Of a DNA stretch of 17,226 nt, positions 6,958-14,638 are shown piece after piece. Every line of letters begins with the position of its first letter. The first letter of the stretch is position 1. This DNA comes from SB15 sp964557285 (GTDB lineage Bacteria; Chloroflexota; Anaerolineae; Aggregatilineales; J027). Position numbers and translations under genes: made by a program. Location: positions 1-17,226 of the forward strand of contig CAZKZS010000078.1 of NCBI GenBank assembly GCA_964557285.1, in the 5' to 3' direction. Below the pieces are notes generated by a model, which saw only the letters and a list, made by a program, of their open reading frames with translations, was not told the DNA's origin and searched no databases.

Positions 6958-7734
6958 GGTCAGGTGGGCAAGCTGTGCCTTCAGCGCCGCCACTTCTTCG
7001 CTAAGGCTGGTATCGGATTCCTGAGTGCGCGTTCCCAGGAACAGCGTCGCCAGAGTCGCGGTGATGTAGCCCAGAATAGCAAGGGCATAAACTGAAATTA
7101 ACCAGCACAGGATACGCCCTTCAACGGTTTGCGGCCAGTAATCTGAACCTAAGGTTGTCATGACCATCGAAGTCCACCACACGGCTTCCCCGTAGCTGTT
7201 GATACTGCCCTGTTCGGTAGAATATCCCGCTTCTCTCAGGGAAGTCGGGTTTTCAAAATAGGCAATACCCGCCGCCCCGATAAAAATCACCAGAATCGTA
7301 ATCGCAAAAACATAGCCAACACTGTGGCGGCCTAAGGTAATGGCGGTGGCTCGCATACTCCGGTTAACGGAGGTAATCAGCCGCAGCAGCCCCACCGTGC
7401 GAATCGTCCGTACTGCCCGCAGCACCCGCAGCGCCCGAAACACGCGCAGCGCGGGCAGCACAAGGGAGATCACCGATAGCCAGTTGCGTTTGAGATAGGT
7501 GGTTTTTTCAGGGGCAATTACAAATTCGATGACAAAATCGAAAATAAAAATCGCCCAGATGAGGTAATTTAAAGTCTGGAGCAGCGGCCCCAATCCCTGC
7601 ACAAAGTCCAGAATCAGCAGCCCCACCCAGACAAAGGCCAGCGCAGTAATCGGTTTATCAAAAAGTTGGTTTAAATGGCTGAGGAGTTCCCAGCATTCAT
7701 TTTTGAGGGCATGGGGTTCATCAATGTGCTGCAT
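6937..7734 (-). CDS. Voltage-sensor-type ion channel (ion transporter superfamily) with unusual filter
   Basis: 265 residues. Hydrophobic segments fit six helices: S1 around 29-46, S2 around 54-74, S3 around 84-95, an arginine-rich S4 around 96-120 with arginines every third residue (RVFRALRVLRAVRTIRTVG), S5 around 140-160 and S6 around 210-235. A pore loop lies between S5 and S6. The pore reads TTLGSDYWPQT with Gly196, not the potassium signature TVGYG, so ion choice cannot be read from it; similar GSD-type filters occur in other bacterial proteins annotated only as ion transporters. The C-terminus is a short coiled coil (SLSEEVAALKAQLAHLTALL) that may assemble the tetramer. ATG at 7732-7734 has AAAGGAG just upstream. 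It follows minE on the same strand after an 87-bp gap, so it may be a separate unit or a read-through gene. Confidence 0.82.
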   Translation of the reverse strand: MQHIDEPHALKNECWELLSHLNQLFDKPITALAFVWVGLLILDFVQGLGPLLQTLNYLIWAIFIFDFVIEFVIAPEKTTYLKRNWLSVISLVLPALRVFRALRVLRAVRTIRTVGLLRLITSVNRSMRATAITLGRHSVGYVFAITILVIFIGAAGIAYFENPTSLREAGYSTEQGSINSYGEAVWWTSMVMTTLGSDYWPQTVEGRILCWLISVYALAILGYITATLATLFLGTRTQESDTSLSEEVAALKAQLAHLTALLEKQ

Positions 7735-7821
7735 GAAGTCTCCTTTCCCTCTCAGTTTATCAAAGTCCTGTGGGGGAAGCGGGTGTCCTCATCCAGTCAT
7801 TAGATAATTTTTAATTCCCTC

Positions 7822-8283
7822 TCAGGATGACCGTGTATGGGTATCCTCATCGGTGAGCGTTTCATGCTTCTGGGTCACTTCAGAAGCATTTTCATCAGAT
7901 TTGGCGGCGGGGTCAAATTCGCGGGTCGCAAATTCGTCCGCGTCGTACTCGATTTGCAGTAAACCGGTATCCTCTTCAATAATCGGAGTCAGTGAGGTTT
8001 GCAAATGCACCGACCCCGGCTTTTCACCATCTCCCCGGGGCTTGAGGGGAATATCAGCCACCAGAAAATTATCCCGGTCGCGCTGCTCATATTTAAGTTC
8101 AATATCACTCTCACTCACGCGGCAGTATTTTTGAATCACCTGCAAAATTTCATGCTGCATATTCCGCAGGTCTTCCGGCGAAAGATGCGCCCGGTCTGTC
8201 ACCAGCACGACCTTCAGACGATCTTTCGCAGATTGAGCTGCTTTTTGTTTCCTCCCCATCAGACGTTCCATGAAGCTACTCAT
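7822..8283 (-). CDS. minE: Cell division topological specificity factor MinE with acidic C-terminal extension
   Basis: 153 residues, compared with about 80-90 in typical MinE. Residues 1-13 can form the short amphipathic membrane helix (FMERLMGRK). Residues 18-80 carry the MinE core, with AKDRLKVVLVTDR and the topological domain LRNMQHEILQVIQKYC...YEQRDRDNFLVADIPL. MinE displaces MinC and stimulates MinD ATPase, which keeps the division inhibitor away from mid-cell. From about residue 81 a non-conserved tail rich in Asp, Glu, Ser and Thr runs to the end. It is in frame with no sign of a frameshift, so it looks like a real extension. ATG at 8281-8283 is preceded by GAGGAG and lies 10 bp after the minD stop, the usual min order. 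Confidence 0.92.
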   Translation of the reverse strand: MSSFMERLMGRKQKAAQSAKDRLKVVLVTDRAHLSPEDLRNMQHEILQVIQKYCRVSESDIELKYEQRDRDNFLVADIPLKPRGDGEKPGSVHLQTSLTPIIEEDTGLLQIEYDADEFATREFDPAAKSDENASEVTQKHETLTDEDTHTRSS

Positions 8284-8293
8284 CCATCACTCC

Positions 8294-9136
8294 TCAAGGG
8301 TTACTGTTGAATATCCGCATCAAGCGCTGGAAAAATCCGGGTTGGTCGTCAAAATTTGGGAACGGGACCGATTCGCCATTCAAGCGGCGGGCGATGTTGT
8401 TAAATTCGATGGAGGCTTTCGCGGCGGTACCAGGGCTGCCCGTGTTCCCCGCAATCAACACGGTTTCATCTTCAGGGATAATACCAATAATCTTGATTGC
8501 CAGAATTTCAACCACGTCATCGGCGGAAAGCATTTCGCCCCGTTTAATCATTTCCGGCTTAATGCGATTCAGCACCAGATGGGCGGAAATATTCTTCGAC
8601 TTGGCTTCAATAATCCCAATTACCCGGTCAGCATCCCGCACCGATGAAATTTCTGGGTTCGTGACAATTAATACTTCGTCTGCCGGCGCAATCGCGTTCT
8701 GAAAACCGCGTTCAATCCCTGCCGGACTATCAATTAATATAAAATCAAATTCCTTTTTAAGGGCTTCAGCCAGTTTAATCATTTGAATCGGTTTAAGGGC
8801 GGTTTTGTCGCGGGTTTGCGCGGCAGGCAGCAAATATAAGGACTGATATTGTTTGTGTTTGACCATTGCCTGACGCAGTTTGCAGCGCCCTTCAATCACA
8901 TCAATCAGGTCATACACAATGCGGTTTTCCAGCCCCATAATAATATCAAGGTTTCGCAGGCCGATGTCCGCGTCAATCGTCACGACCTTTTTCCCAAGCG
9001 CCGCCAGCGCAACCCCCAGATTCGCGGTCAGGGTTGTTTTGCCGACTCCGCCCTTACCGGAAGTCACGGTAATGACTCGTCCGGTCTGTTCCCTCACTTC
9101 AGTTGGTGTTCCAGAGTACGGCTTCGATTTGTCCAT
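8294..9136 (-). CDS. minD: Septum site-determining ATPase MinD
   Basis: 280 residues. The deviant Walker A motif GKGGVGKTT has Lys28 and Lys33. It is followed by DADIGLRNLDIIMG, the Walker-B-like FILIDSPAGIERG, and the family motif ITNPE/SSVRDADRVIG. The C-terminus GFFQRLMRIF is the amphipathic membrane-targeting helix. MinD binds membrane when loaded with ATP, recruits MinC and is released by MinE. The ATG at 9134-9136 lies inside minC, giving a 38-bp overlap, and has AGGTGA a few bases upstream. A GTG at 9097, two bases after the minC stop, would remove 13 non-conserved residues but has no visible ribosome site. I therefore keep the ATG with moderate certainty. Confidence 0.95.
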   Translation of the reverse strand: MDKSKPYSGTPTEVREQTGRVITVTSGKGGVGKTTLTANLGVALAALGKKVVTIDADIGLRNLDIIMGLENRIVYDLIDVIEGRCKLRQAMVKHKQYQSLYLLPAAQTRDKTALKPIQMIKLAEALKKEFDFILIDSPAGIERGFQNAIAPADEVLIVTNPEISSVRDADRVIGIIEAKSKNISAHLVLNRIKPEMIKRGEMLSADDVVEILAIKIIGIIPEDETVLIAGNTGSPGTAAKASIEFNNIARRLNGESVPFPNFDDQPGFFQRLMRIFNSNP

Positions 9137-9839
9137 TCTTCACCTGTGCCATTTCGGGTAGTGGTTTACGTTTTCGACTTTCATCTGGCGGAACGGCGAT
9201 ATGGGAGGCAATCCGCAGTTGTGTCGGGGCAAGGTCAAGCGCACATACAATCGCGTTTTCGTCCCCATTCGCTCCCGCATGGACAATGCCGCGCAGTTTC
9301 CCCCATACAATAATGTCCCCCGTAGCCACAATTTCCGCACCATAATTCACATCCCCAACGACAACAACATGCCCATTGCTGCGAATGGTGCGTCCACTGC
9401 GAAGCGTGCGTTTGACCAGCACCCCTACTGTGCCATATTCTTCGGAATCCATAGGCGGGAGGGCATCTTCATCTTCGTCCTCTGACTCATCCTCCATCCC
9501 CAGCTCATCGTCATGCGCGATTCTTACCGGAGCAGGAATTTCCGACAGACGAGTAAACAGGTGGAGTTCCTCGGCAGCGCTGGAAGTTTCCTCATTCTGG
9601 CTCAGAACGGCCACTAACTCCACCTGACGGCGGGAAAGGGTTTCTTTAAGCGCGGTTAGATGTTCCACACTGACCGCCCGTTCGCTGACATCCACCACCA
9701 GCCGCGCCCCCTGGAAAAATGTGCCGCGCTGGTCAATATAACGGGCAAGGTCATCCACGAGCGGCTGCCATTCCTGATGGGGAGTCAGGGTTGCCAGAAT
9801 ACCTTCTCGAATTCCTTTAATTGCAATCGTATCCGTCAT
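9099..9839 (-). CDS. minC: Septum site-determining protein MinC
   Basis: 246 residues. The N-terminal domain (about 1-107) is divergent, as is usual for MinC. The C-terminal right-handed beta-helix domain (about 138-225) is clear, with GTVGVLVKRTLRSGRTI and GDVNYGAEIVATGDIIVWGKLRGIVHAG, the surface that binds MinD. Between them, residues 110-134 form a strongly acidic linker (DDELGMEDESEDEDED and on), longer and more charged than I expect for the family. MinC blocks FtsZ polymerisation away from mid-cell. ATG at 9837-9839 is preceded by GGAAGG. It begins 36 bp after the PBP2 stop and its 3' end overlaps the minD start, so it belongs to the same transcript. Confidence 0.92.
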   Translation of the reverse strand: MTDTIAIKGIREGILATLTPHQEWQPLVDDLARYIDQRGTFFQGARLVVDVSERAVSVEHLTALKETLSRRQVELVAVLSQNEETSSAAEELHLFTRLSEIPAPVRIAHDDELGMEDESEDEDEDALPPMDSEEYGTVGVLVKRTLRSGRTIRSNGHVVVVGDVNYGAEIVATGDIIVWGKLRGIVHAGANGDENAIVCALDLAPTQLRIASHIAVPPDESRKRKPLPEMAQVKNGQIEAVLWNTN

Positions 9840-9875
9840 AACCTTCCATTGTACGCAGATTTTCGTCGAACGCCA

Positions 9876-12131
9876 CTACTGGCGGCGGAAGTAAAAGTCC
9901 AGCACCCGCCGCACGACGGGCAGCGCCACCTGAGAGCCTTCACCCGCGTTATATACAAACGCAACGACGACAATTTCCGGTGCTTCATAGGGTGCATAAC
10001 CAACATACCAGGCATGGGACGGCCAGCGCCCCGGAATACACAGCCCCAACGGGCGAGCAATATCGTCACAGTATTCGGCGGTGCCGGTTTTTCCCGCTTC
10101 ATTCACATAGGCCAGGGGGTCAACGGGCGTAACCCCTACCGAAGCTGTGCCGCGTGTGACCACCTGCCGCGCCCCTTCATGCACAATCTGAATGACTTCC
10201 GGTGACGCAAACGGCGGCACATAATCGCGGGCAACACTGCTGTTATAAACCAGAGGATCGCACACCTCACCGTTAAAGGCATAGTTGTACGGCACATTCA
10301 CGCGGTAGGTCACGATATTTTTAATATCATCTTCGCGGTTGGGATCAATATCCACCTGTGCCGTATACGAGTCCGGGTTGCAGCGTGCTGGATCGTAGTG
10401 GTCGGAATCCGGTTCGCAACGGCAGACCAGACTGTTCGCTTTTTGAATCAGCAAATCTTCTTGCAGCAGCAGCACCACGTCGCCATTGGGGGGCAGCACA
10501 ACCGTCCGGGCAATACGCGGCGTAAATTCCTTAACAACATTCCCTTCAGCGTCCAAAAACTTCTTGATGATGGTCGGCTGGTAGAGAATCCCGCCGTTGG
10601 CGATAGCTGCCGTGTAAGAAAGCTGCTGAAGCGGCGTCACGGTCAGATACCCCTGACCAAAAGCCGCGTTATAGGTATCTCCGGTTGACCAGCTTTGCCC
10701 ATACAAACGGCGTTTCCAGTCGCGGTCTGGCATCCGACCGGCCACTTCCAACGGAAGCTCAATGCCCAATTCCGACCCCACGCCAAAGGCGGTTGACCAG
10801 CGATACAGGTCGTCAATTCCCAGTCCGCCGCGACGCAGCACCGCTTCACTTACATCCGGGTTGCCGCCCCCTACCTGATAAAAATACACATCGCAGCTTA
10901 AAGCAATCGCATCCCGCAGATTCACGCGGCCATGCCCATTCCTATCCCAGCATACAAACGTCTGGCTCTGGGCAATATCATTCGGCGCGTAGGCATTGGG
11001 CAGAGTCAGCCGCCCACCGTCAAACAGGTACGATTCCGGCGCAATCACCCCCTCCTGCGCGACGGCTGCCGCCGTCACCAGCTTCCACACCGACCCCGGC
11101 GGGTAAAGCGACCCAATGGCATGATTCACCAGGGGCAAAAGCGGGTCATCAGCTAAATCAAAGTAATAATCCACATCAATGCTGCGAGCAAAACGCTGAT
11201 TGTCATAGGTCGGCCACGACACCAGCGCCAGAATTTCTCCGGTGCGTGGGTCCATGGCAATCACTACCCCGCTTTGAGAACGTAGTTTTTGCTCCTGCGC
11301 GTTCAGGATGTTAATGCGTTCAATCAGCGCTTCCTGCGCCACACGCTGCAATTCGGTATCAATGGTTAGCTGAAGGGTATAACCGGAGCGCGGGTCCTGA
11401 CGGTCAATCAGCGCTAGTTTTTCGCCCGCCACGTCCACTTCATAGGTTTCAGAACCACGCTGACCCGCCAGTTCGGTTTCAAAAAACCGTTCTACCCCCG
11501 CGTATCCGATGCGGTCAAAACTGGGGTCGTATCCCTGTTCGCGTAAATCTTCGGCTTCTTCTTCGCCAATCGGCCCAATGTATCCGATAATCTGCGCGGT
11601 CAGTTCTCCAGTAGGATATTCCCGCACCGAACGCACTTCGATATTGACCCCCGGCAGGGTCAGTTTTTGCTCCTCAATTTGCAGCGCTACCTCTTGCGGA
11701 ATATCCGTTGCGACCGTCACCGGACGAAACGGCGCGATACTCTCCCCTTCATCGACCAGATCTTCCAGACTGCGCTGATTCGCACCGGAAGCAATCACCA
11801 CTTCATTGGTCGCGGGAACATCAATCAGACCCGCCAGCAGATTGTAAATTTGCAGCACTGCTTCCGGGTCATCCGGCAAAAACGCCGGTGTAATGGTCAC
11901 GTTAAAGGCGGGTACATTCCGTGCCAGCACTTCCCCGTTGCGGTCTAAGACCGATCCGCGTGAGGAGGCAATCGGCAGCGTTTGAATCCGATTTTCTTCC
12001 GCATCATCCCGAAAGCTGATGCCTTCCACAAATTGCAGGTAATACAGGCGGGACAAAAAAATCCCAAAAACCGCAATCACCACCCCCCGAAAAAACCATA
12101 ACCGCCATCCCTGAAAAGGCATTAACCCCAT
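9876..12131 (-). CDS. mrdA: Penicillin-binding protein 2 (elongation transpeptidase) with cysteine-containing insertion
   Basis: 751 residues, longer than the usual 600-680. A single membrane helix (about 13-33) anchors it, followed by the PBP-dimer region starting RGSVLDRNGEVLARN. The transpeptidase motifs are all present: SVWK with nucleophile Ser347, SCD at Ser412, and KTGTAE at Lys681. It cross-links peptidoglycan during lateral wall growth with MreB, MreC, MreD and RodA. About 80-90 extra residues lie between the SCD and KTG motifs (around 565-650) and contain Cys570, Cys572, Cys584 and Cys624. With Cys394, Cys413, Cys688 and Cys698, that makes eight cysteines, all on the outer side of the membrane. 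ATG at 12129-12131 is preceded by TAGGAG and lies 10 bp after the mreD stop. The gene symbol is by homology and position. Confidence 0.93.
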   Translation of the reverse strand: MGLMPFQGWRLWFFRGVVIAVFGIFLSRLYYLQFVEGISFRDDAEENRIQTLPIASSRGSVLDRNGEVLARNVPAFNVTITPAFLPDDPEAVLQIYNLLAGLIDVPATNEVVIASGANQRSLEDLVDEGESIAPFRPVTVATDIPQEVALQIEEQKLTLPGVNIEVRSVREYPTGELTAQIIGYIGPIGEEEAEDLREQGYDPSFDRIGYAGVERFFETELAGQRGSETYEVDVAGEKLALIDRQDPRSGYTLQLTIDTELQRVAQEALIERINILNAQEQKLRSQSGVVIAMDPRTGEILALVSWPTYDNQRFARSIDVDYYFDLADDPLLPLVNHAIGSLYPPGSVWKLVTAAAVAQEGVIAPESYLFDGGRLTLPNAYAPNDIAQSQTFVCWDRNGHGRVNLRDAIALSCDVYFYQVGGGNPDVSEAVLRRGGLGIDDLYRWSTAFGVGSELGIELPLEVAGRMPDRDWKRRLYGQSWSTGDTYNAAFGQGYLTVTPLQQLSYTAAIANGGILYQPTIIKKFLDAEGNVVKEFTPRIARTVVLPPNGDVVLLLQEDLLIQKANSLVCRCEPDSDHYDPARCNPDSYTAQVDIDPNREDDIKNIVTYRVNVPYNYAFNGEVCDPLVYNSSVARDYVPPFASPEVIQIVHEGARQVVTRGTASVGVTPVDPLAYVNEAGKTGTAEYCDDIARPLGLCIPGRWPSHAWYVGYAPYEAPEIVVVAFVYNAGEGSQVALPVVRRVLDFYFRRQ

Positions 12132-12141
12132 CAGTTTACTC

Positions 12142-12648
12142 CTAGACTAAACCCACTTTGGGCGGGCGCAGGAAATCCAGAATACGCCCCATGACACGGA
12201 ACACGGGCAAAACCAACAGCCCATTAAAAAGGAGAGTCGGAATCGTCCATGTAAGAATCGCGCGAAAAAGCGGGAAGGAATTTCCCTGAAGAATCAGCAC
12301 GGCCAGCACCACCGTTTGATGCAGCAGCGTGGTCAAAATCACGGCAGCAGGAGGAATCACCAGATTCCGACGCCCGACCTGCCCCACGTAAAAGGCAAGG
12401 AGAGTCACTGCCAGCACATACGCAAAACTGGAAGTTCCGGTGGGCGTCACCGACAGCAAATCCACAAACAGCCCGCCGATAAATGCCCAGGGCAGCGCAT
12501 CCGAAAGTTCATTCAGCAGCCCCCACGACACAATCAAAATCAACACCAGACTCGGCTGTCCATTCAGGTAACGCAGATGAGACAGAACACTTGCATCAAT
12601 CACAGCCGCCACCATAAAAAGCGGAATCCCGACGGCGTAAATCGTCAC
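12142..12648 (-). CDS. mreD: Rod shape-determining membrane protein MreD
   Basis: 168 residues, almost entirely hydrophobic with about five or six membrane segments, matching MreD in size and in position between mreC and PBP2. The segment LPWAFIGGLFVDLLS followed by TGTSSFAYVL is the recognisable MreD region (G-x-x-x-D-L then a Gly/Ser-rich turn). MreD links MreC and PBP2 to the cytoplasmic MreB filaments. Its ATG overlaps the mreC stop as ATGA at 12645-12648, so it is translationally coupled. Confidence 0.9.
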   Translation of the reverse strand: MTIYAVGIPLFMVAAVIDASVLSHLRYLNGQPSLVLILIVSWGLLNELSDALPWAFIGGLFVDLLSVTPTGTSSFAYVLAVTLLAFYVGQVGRRNLVIPPAAVILTTLLHQTVVLAVLILQGNSFPLFRAILTWTIPTLLFNGLLVLPVFRVMGRILDFLRPPKVGLV

Positions 12649-13496
12649 GGCTGTTCCGCCTGAGGTTCGGCAAAAATATCCAGGTCAACCGGTTCAAAAT
12701 TGGTAATCACCAGCACAATATCCAGATTTTCAAAATCGACCAGACTTTGTACCGACGCCTGTTTAAATAAGCTGTTCGGGGAAATGCCCACACTGCTAAT
12801 TTGTCCGATAAGGATGTTCGGGGGAAACGCTTGAGTTTCGCCGGAAGTAAAAACCTGCTGGTTTTCGGCAAGCTGCCCGTTGACATCCACAAAATCTAAA
12901 ATCAAGTCGCCGCTGATGCTGCCGCGCAGCAGTCCGGTTTCACGGGTTTCATTTTGCACGCGGGCAGTCACAGAACTGTTGACATCGGTAATGAGCATGA
13001 CTTCTGCACCCGTCGCCGAAACCTCTACCACACGCCCCACCAGTCCCAACTCTGTAACCACCGGGTCGCCCACCTGCACGCCGCTACGTGTTCCCGCCGC
13101 AATATGAATCGTGCGGGTAATGCCGTTCACATCCCGGCCAATGACATCGGTCGTAATGTAACGCCAGTCCGCACCTTTTTGCCCCACATAATTGGAAAGT
13201 TCAACCAGACGGTCATAGTCGCTGCGAAATGCCCGCAGTTCGGCCAACTCACTTTGATATTGTGCCAGCGCTTTTTCCAATTCCCGATTCCGCAGCCGCA
13301 GCGCCCGAAATTCCGCCATTTCCTCCGCAAAGGTCGTAAAATCGGAGGATGCGCCGCCAAACACCCGTTCCAGCGCCGTTAGCGGAACGCGCAAAATGCC
13401 TTCTGCCGGAGCAAGCGTTCCCAAAAAACTCAGCAGAATCAACAAAACACACAAACCCAGGGTCATCAGGACGGTAAAACTACGCGGGCTTTGCAA
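12645..13496 (-). CDS. mreC: Rod shape-determining protein MreC, TTG start
   Basis: 283 residues, normal for MreC. One N-terminal membrane helix (about 9-29) is followed by an extracytoplasmic coiled coil (about 55-105, FAEEMAEFRALRLRNRELEK and on) and the two beta domains with RDVNGITRTIHIAAGTRSGVQVGDPV cut by the conserved GLVGRV. MreC scaffolds the elongation machinery and contacts PBP2. I take the TTG at 13494-13496 as start because AGGAG lies 6 bases upstream; the first in-frame ATG (residue 11) has no ribosome site and would remove the basic residues before the helix. It begins 12 bp after the mreB stop. Confidence 0.92.
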   Translation of the reverse strand: MQSPRSFTVLMTLGLCVLLILLSFLGTLAPAEGILRVPLTALERVFGGASSDFTTFAEEMAEFRALRLRNRELEKALAQYQSELAELRAFRSDYDRLVELSNYVGQKGADWRYITTDVIGRDVNGITRTIHIAAGTRSGVQVGDPVVTELGLVGRVVEVSATGAEVMLITDVNSSVTARVQNETRETGLLRGSISGDLILDFVDVNGQLAENQQVFTSGETQAFPPNILIGQISSVGISPNSLFKQASVQSLVDFENLDIVLVITNFEPVDLDIFAEPQAEQP

Positions 13497-13508
13497 GGTG
13501 AACTCCTG

Positions 13509-14570
13509 TTAATGATGGGTGCTGCCGCGCTCCAATCCCGTGAGCAGTTGGCGCAAATTGTCGTAATCTTCCAGAATACGCCCCGCCCCCCGCGCGACAC
13601 AGGTCATCGGATCTTCTGCCAGCCAGGTACGGATATTCACTTCGCGGGTAATACGATCCGTTAGCCCCTTTAACTGACTTCCCCCTCCTGCTAGACAAAT
13701 CCCCGATTCCATTAAATCGGCCACCAGTTCCGGCGGGGTTTCGTCCAGTGCATCTCGAATCGTATCCACGATAATACCCACAGAGCCAGCCAGCGCTTCC
13801 CGAATTTCAATGGAGGAGACATCACGCGCTTCTGGCAGTCCGGTAATCAGGTTGCGCCCGCGCATGACTCTCGTTTTTTCTTCCACCAGTGAATACGCCG
13901 ACCCCACTTCAATTTTGGCATTTTCGGCGGTGCTTTCCCCCACCAGCAGGCTGTACTTACTCCGCATATACTGGACAACATCTTCGTCCATTTCATCCCC
14001 TGCCACGCGGATACTGCGGCTGATGACGATTCCTCCCAGGCTGAACACGGCTACTTCGGTAGTGCCGCCGCCAATATCAACGATCATACTGCCGCGTGTT
14101 TCGTTAATCGGCAGCCCCGCGCCCACCGCCGCAGCAACAGGTTCTTCAATTAAAAACGCTTCACGGGCGCCCGCTTCTACCGCCGCATCATACACGGCAC
14201 GTTTTTCGACTTCGGTGACACCGGAGGGAATCCCGATGACCACACGCGGGCGATGAATCGGAATAAAACTCTGTTCATGTACTTTTTTAATAAAATACGT
14301 TAACATGGCTTCAGTGATTTCAAATTCCGCAATGACACCATCCCGCAGGGGGCGAATCACCTGAATATCCTTGCCGACCTTACCCGCCATCAATTTGGCT
14401 TCGCGTCCCACATGCGTGACCTGGCGGGTTTTACGACGAATAGCGACATAGGACGGCTCATTAATGACAATGCCCTTGCCCCGCACATACACCAGGGTAT
14501 TGGCGGTACCGAGGTCGATACCAATATCTAGCGAAAATAATCCGAGTAAAAAGTCTAATGGGCTGACCAA
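13509..14570 (-). CDS. mreB: Rod shape-determining actin homologue MreB, TTG start
   Basis: 353 residues, close to the usual 335-350. Nucleotide-binding motifs are GIDLGTANTLVYV (phosphate 1), IVDIGGGTTEVAV (phosphate 2) and GICLAGGGSQLKGL (adenosine). The N-terminal stretch SPLDFLLGLFS could be the amphipathic membrane-inserting end. MreB filaments guide peptidoglycan synthesis in rod cells. No ATG is in frame at the right place; a TTG at 14568-14570 has GGAG 5 bases upstream and is the natural start, while a nearby ATG (14582-14584) is out of frame. It is the first gene of the mre-PBP2-min cluster, with a TATAAT box about 35 bases before the start. Confidence 0.95.
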   Translation of the reverse strand: MVSPLDFLLGLFSLDIGIDLGTANTLVYVRGKGIVINEPSYVAIRRKTRQVTHVGREAKLMAGKVGKDIQVIRPLRDGVIAEFEITEAMLTYFIKKVHEQSFIPIHRPRVVIGIPSGVTEVEKRAVYDAAVEAGAREAFLIEEPVAAAVGAGLPINETRGSMIVDIGGGTTEVAVFSLGGIVISRSIRVAGDEMDEDVVQYMRSKYSLLVGESTAENAKIEVGSAYSLVEEKTRVMRGRNLITGLPEARDVSSIEIREALAGSVGIIVDTIRDALDETPPELVADLMESGICLAGGGSQLKGLTDRITREVNIRTWLAEDPMTCVARGAGRILEDYDNLRQLLTGLERGSTHH

Positions 14571-14605
14571 GACTGCTCCAACATGCGTAGAGAGTACAAG
14601 CGGCC

Positions 14606-14611
14606 ATTATA
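14606..14611 (-). promoter_or_regulatory. Candidate -10 box for the mre-PBP2-min operon
   Basis: The minus strand reads TATAAT inside GTGTTATAATGG in the 68-bp gap between the propeller gene and mreB. The predicted transcript start would be about 30 bases before the mreB TTG. No good -35 hexamer is found 16-18 bases upstream. The next seven genes have gaps of 36 bp or less, so one transcript from here could carry them all. Confidence 0.45.
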
Positions 14612-14638
14612 ACACGTCCCTGCCAGCCTTCGGGGATT

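Noticed and set aside
9840..9875. Possible internal minC promoter (TACAAT on the minus strand)
   Set aside because: There is no -35 match, and the predicted transcript start would fall on the minC ribosome site; read-through from PBP2 is simpler.
9660..10205. 181-residue plus-strand open frame across the minC/PBP2 junction
   Set aside because: It is antisense to two conserved genes, with no ribosome site or family signature.
10685..11314. 209-residue plus-strand open frame opposite PBP2
   Set aside because: Low-complexity Ser/Pro/Arg-rich shadow of the transpeptidase coding region.
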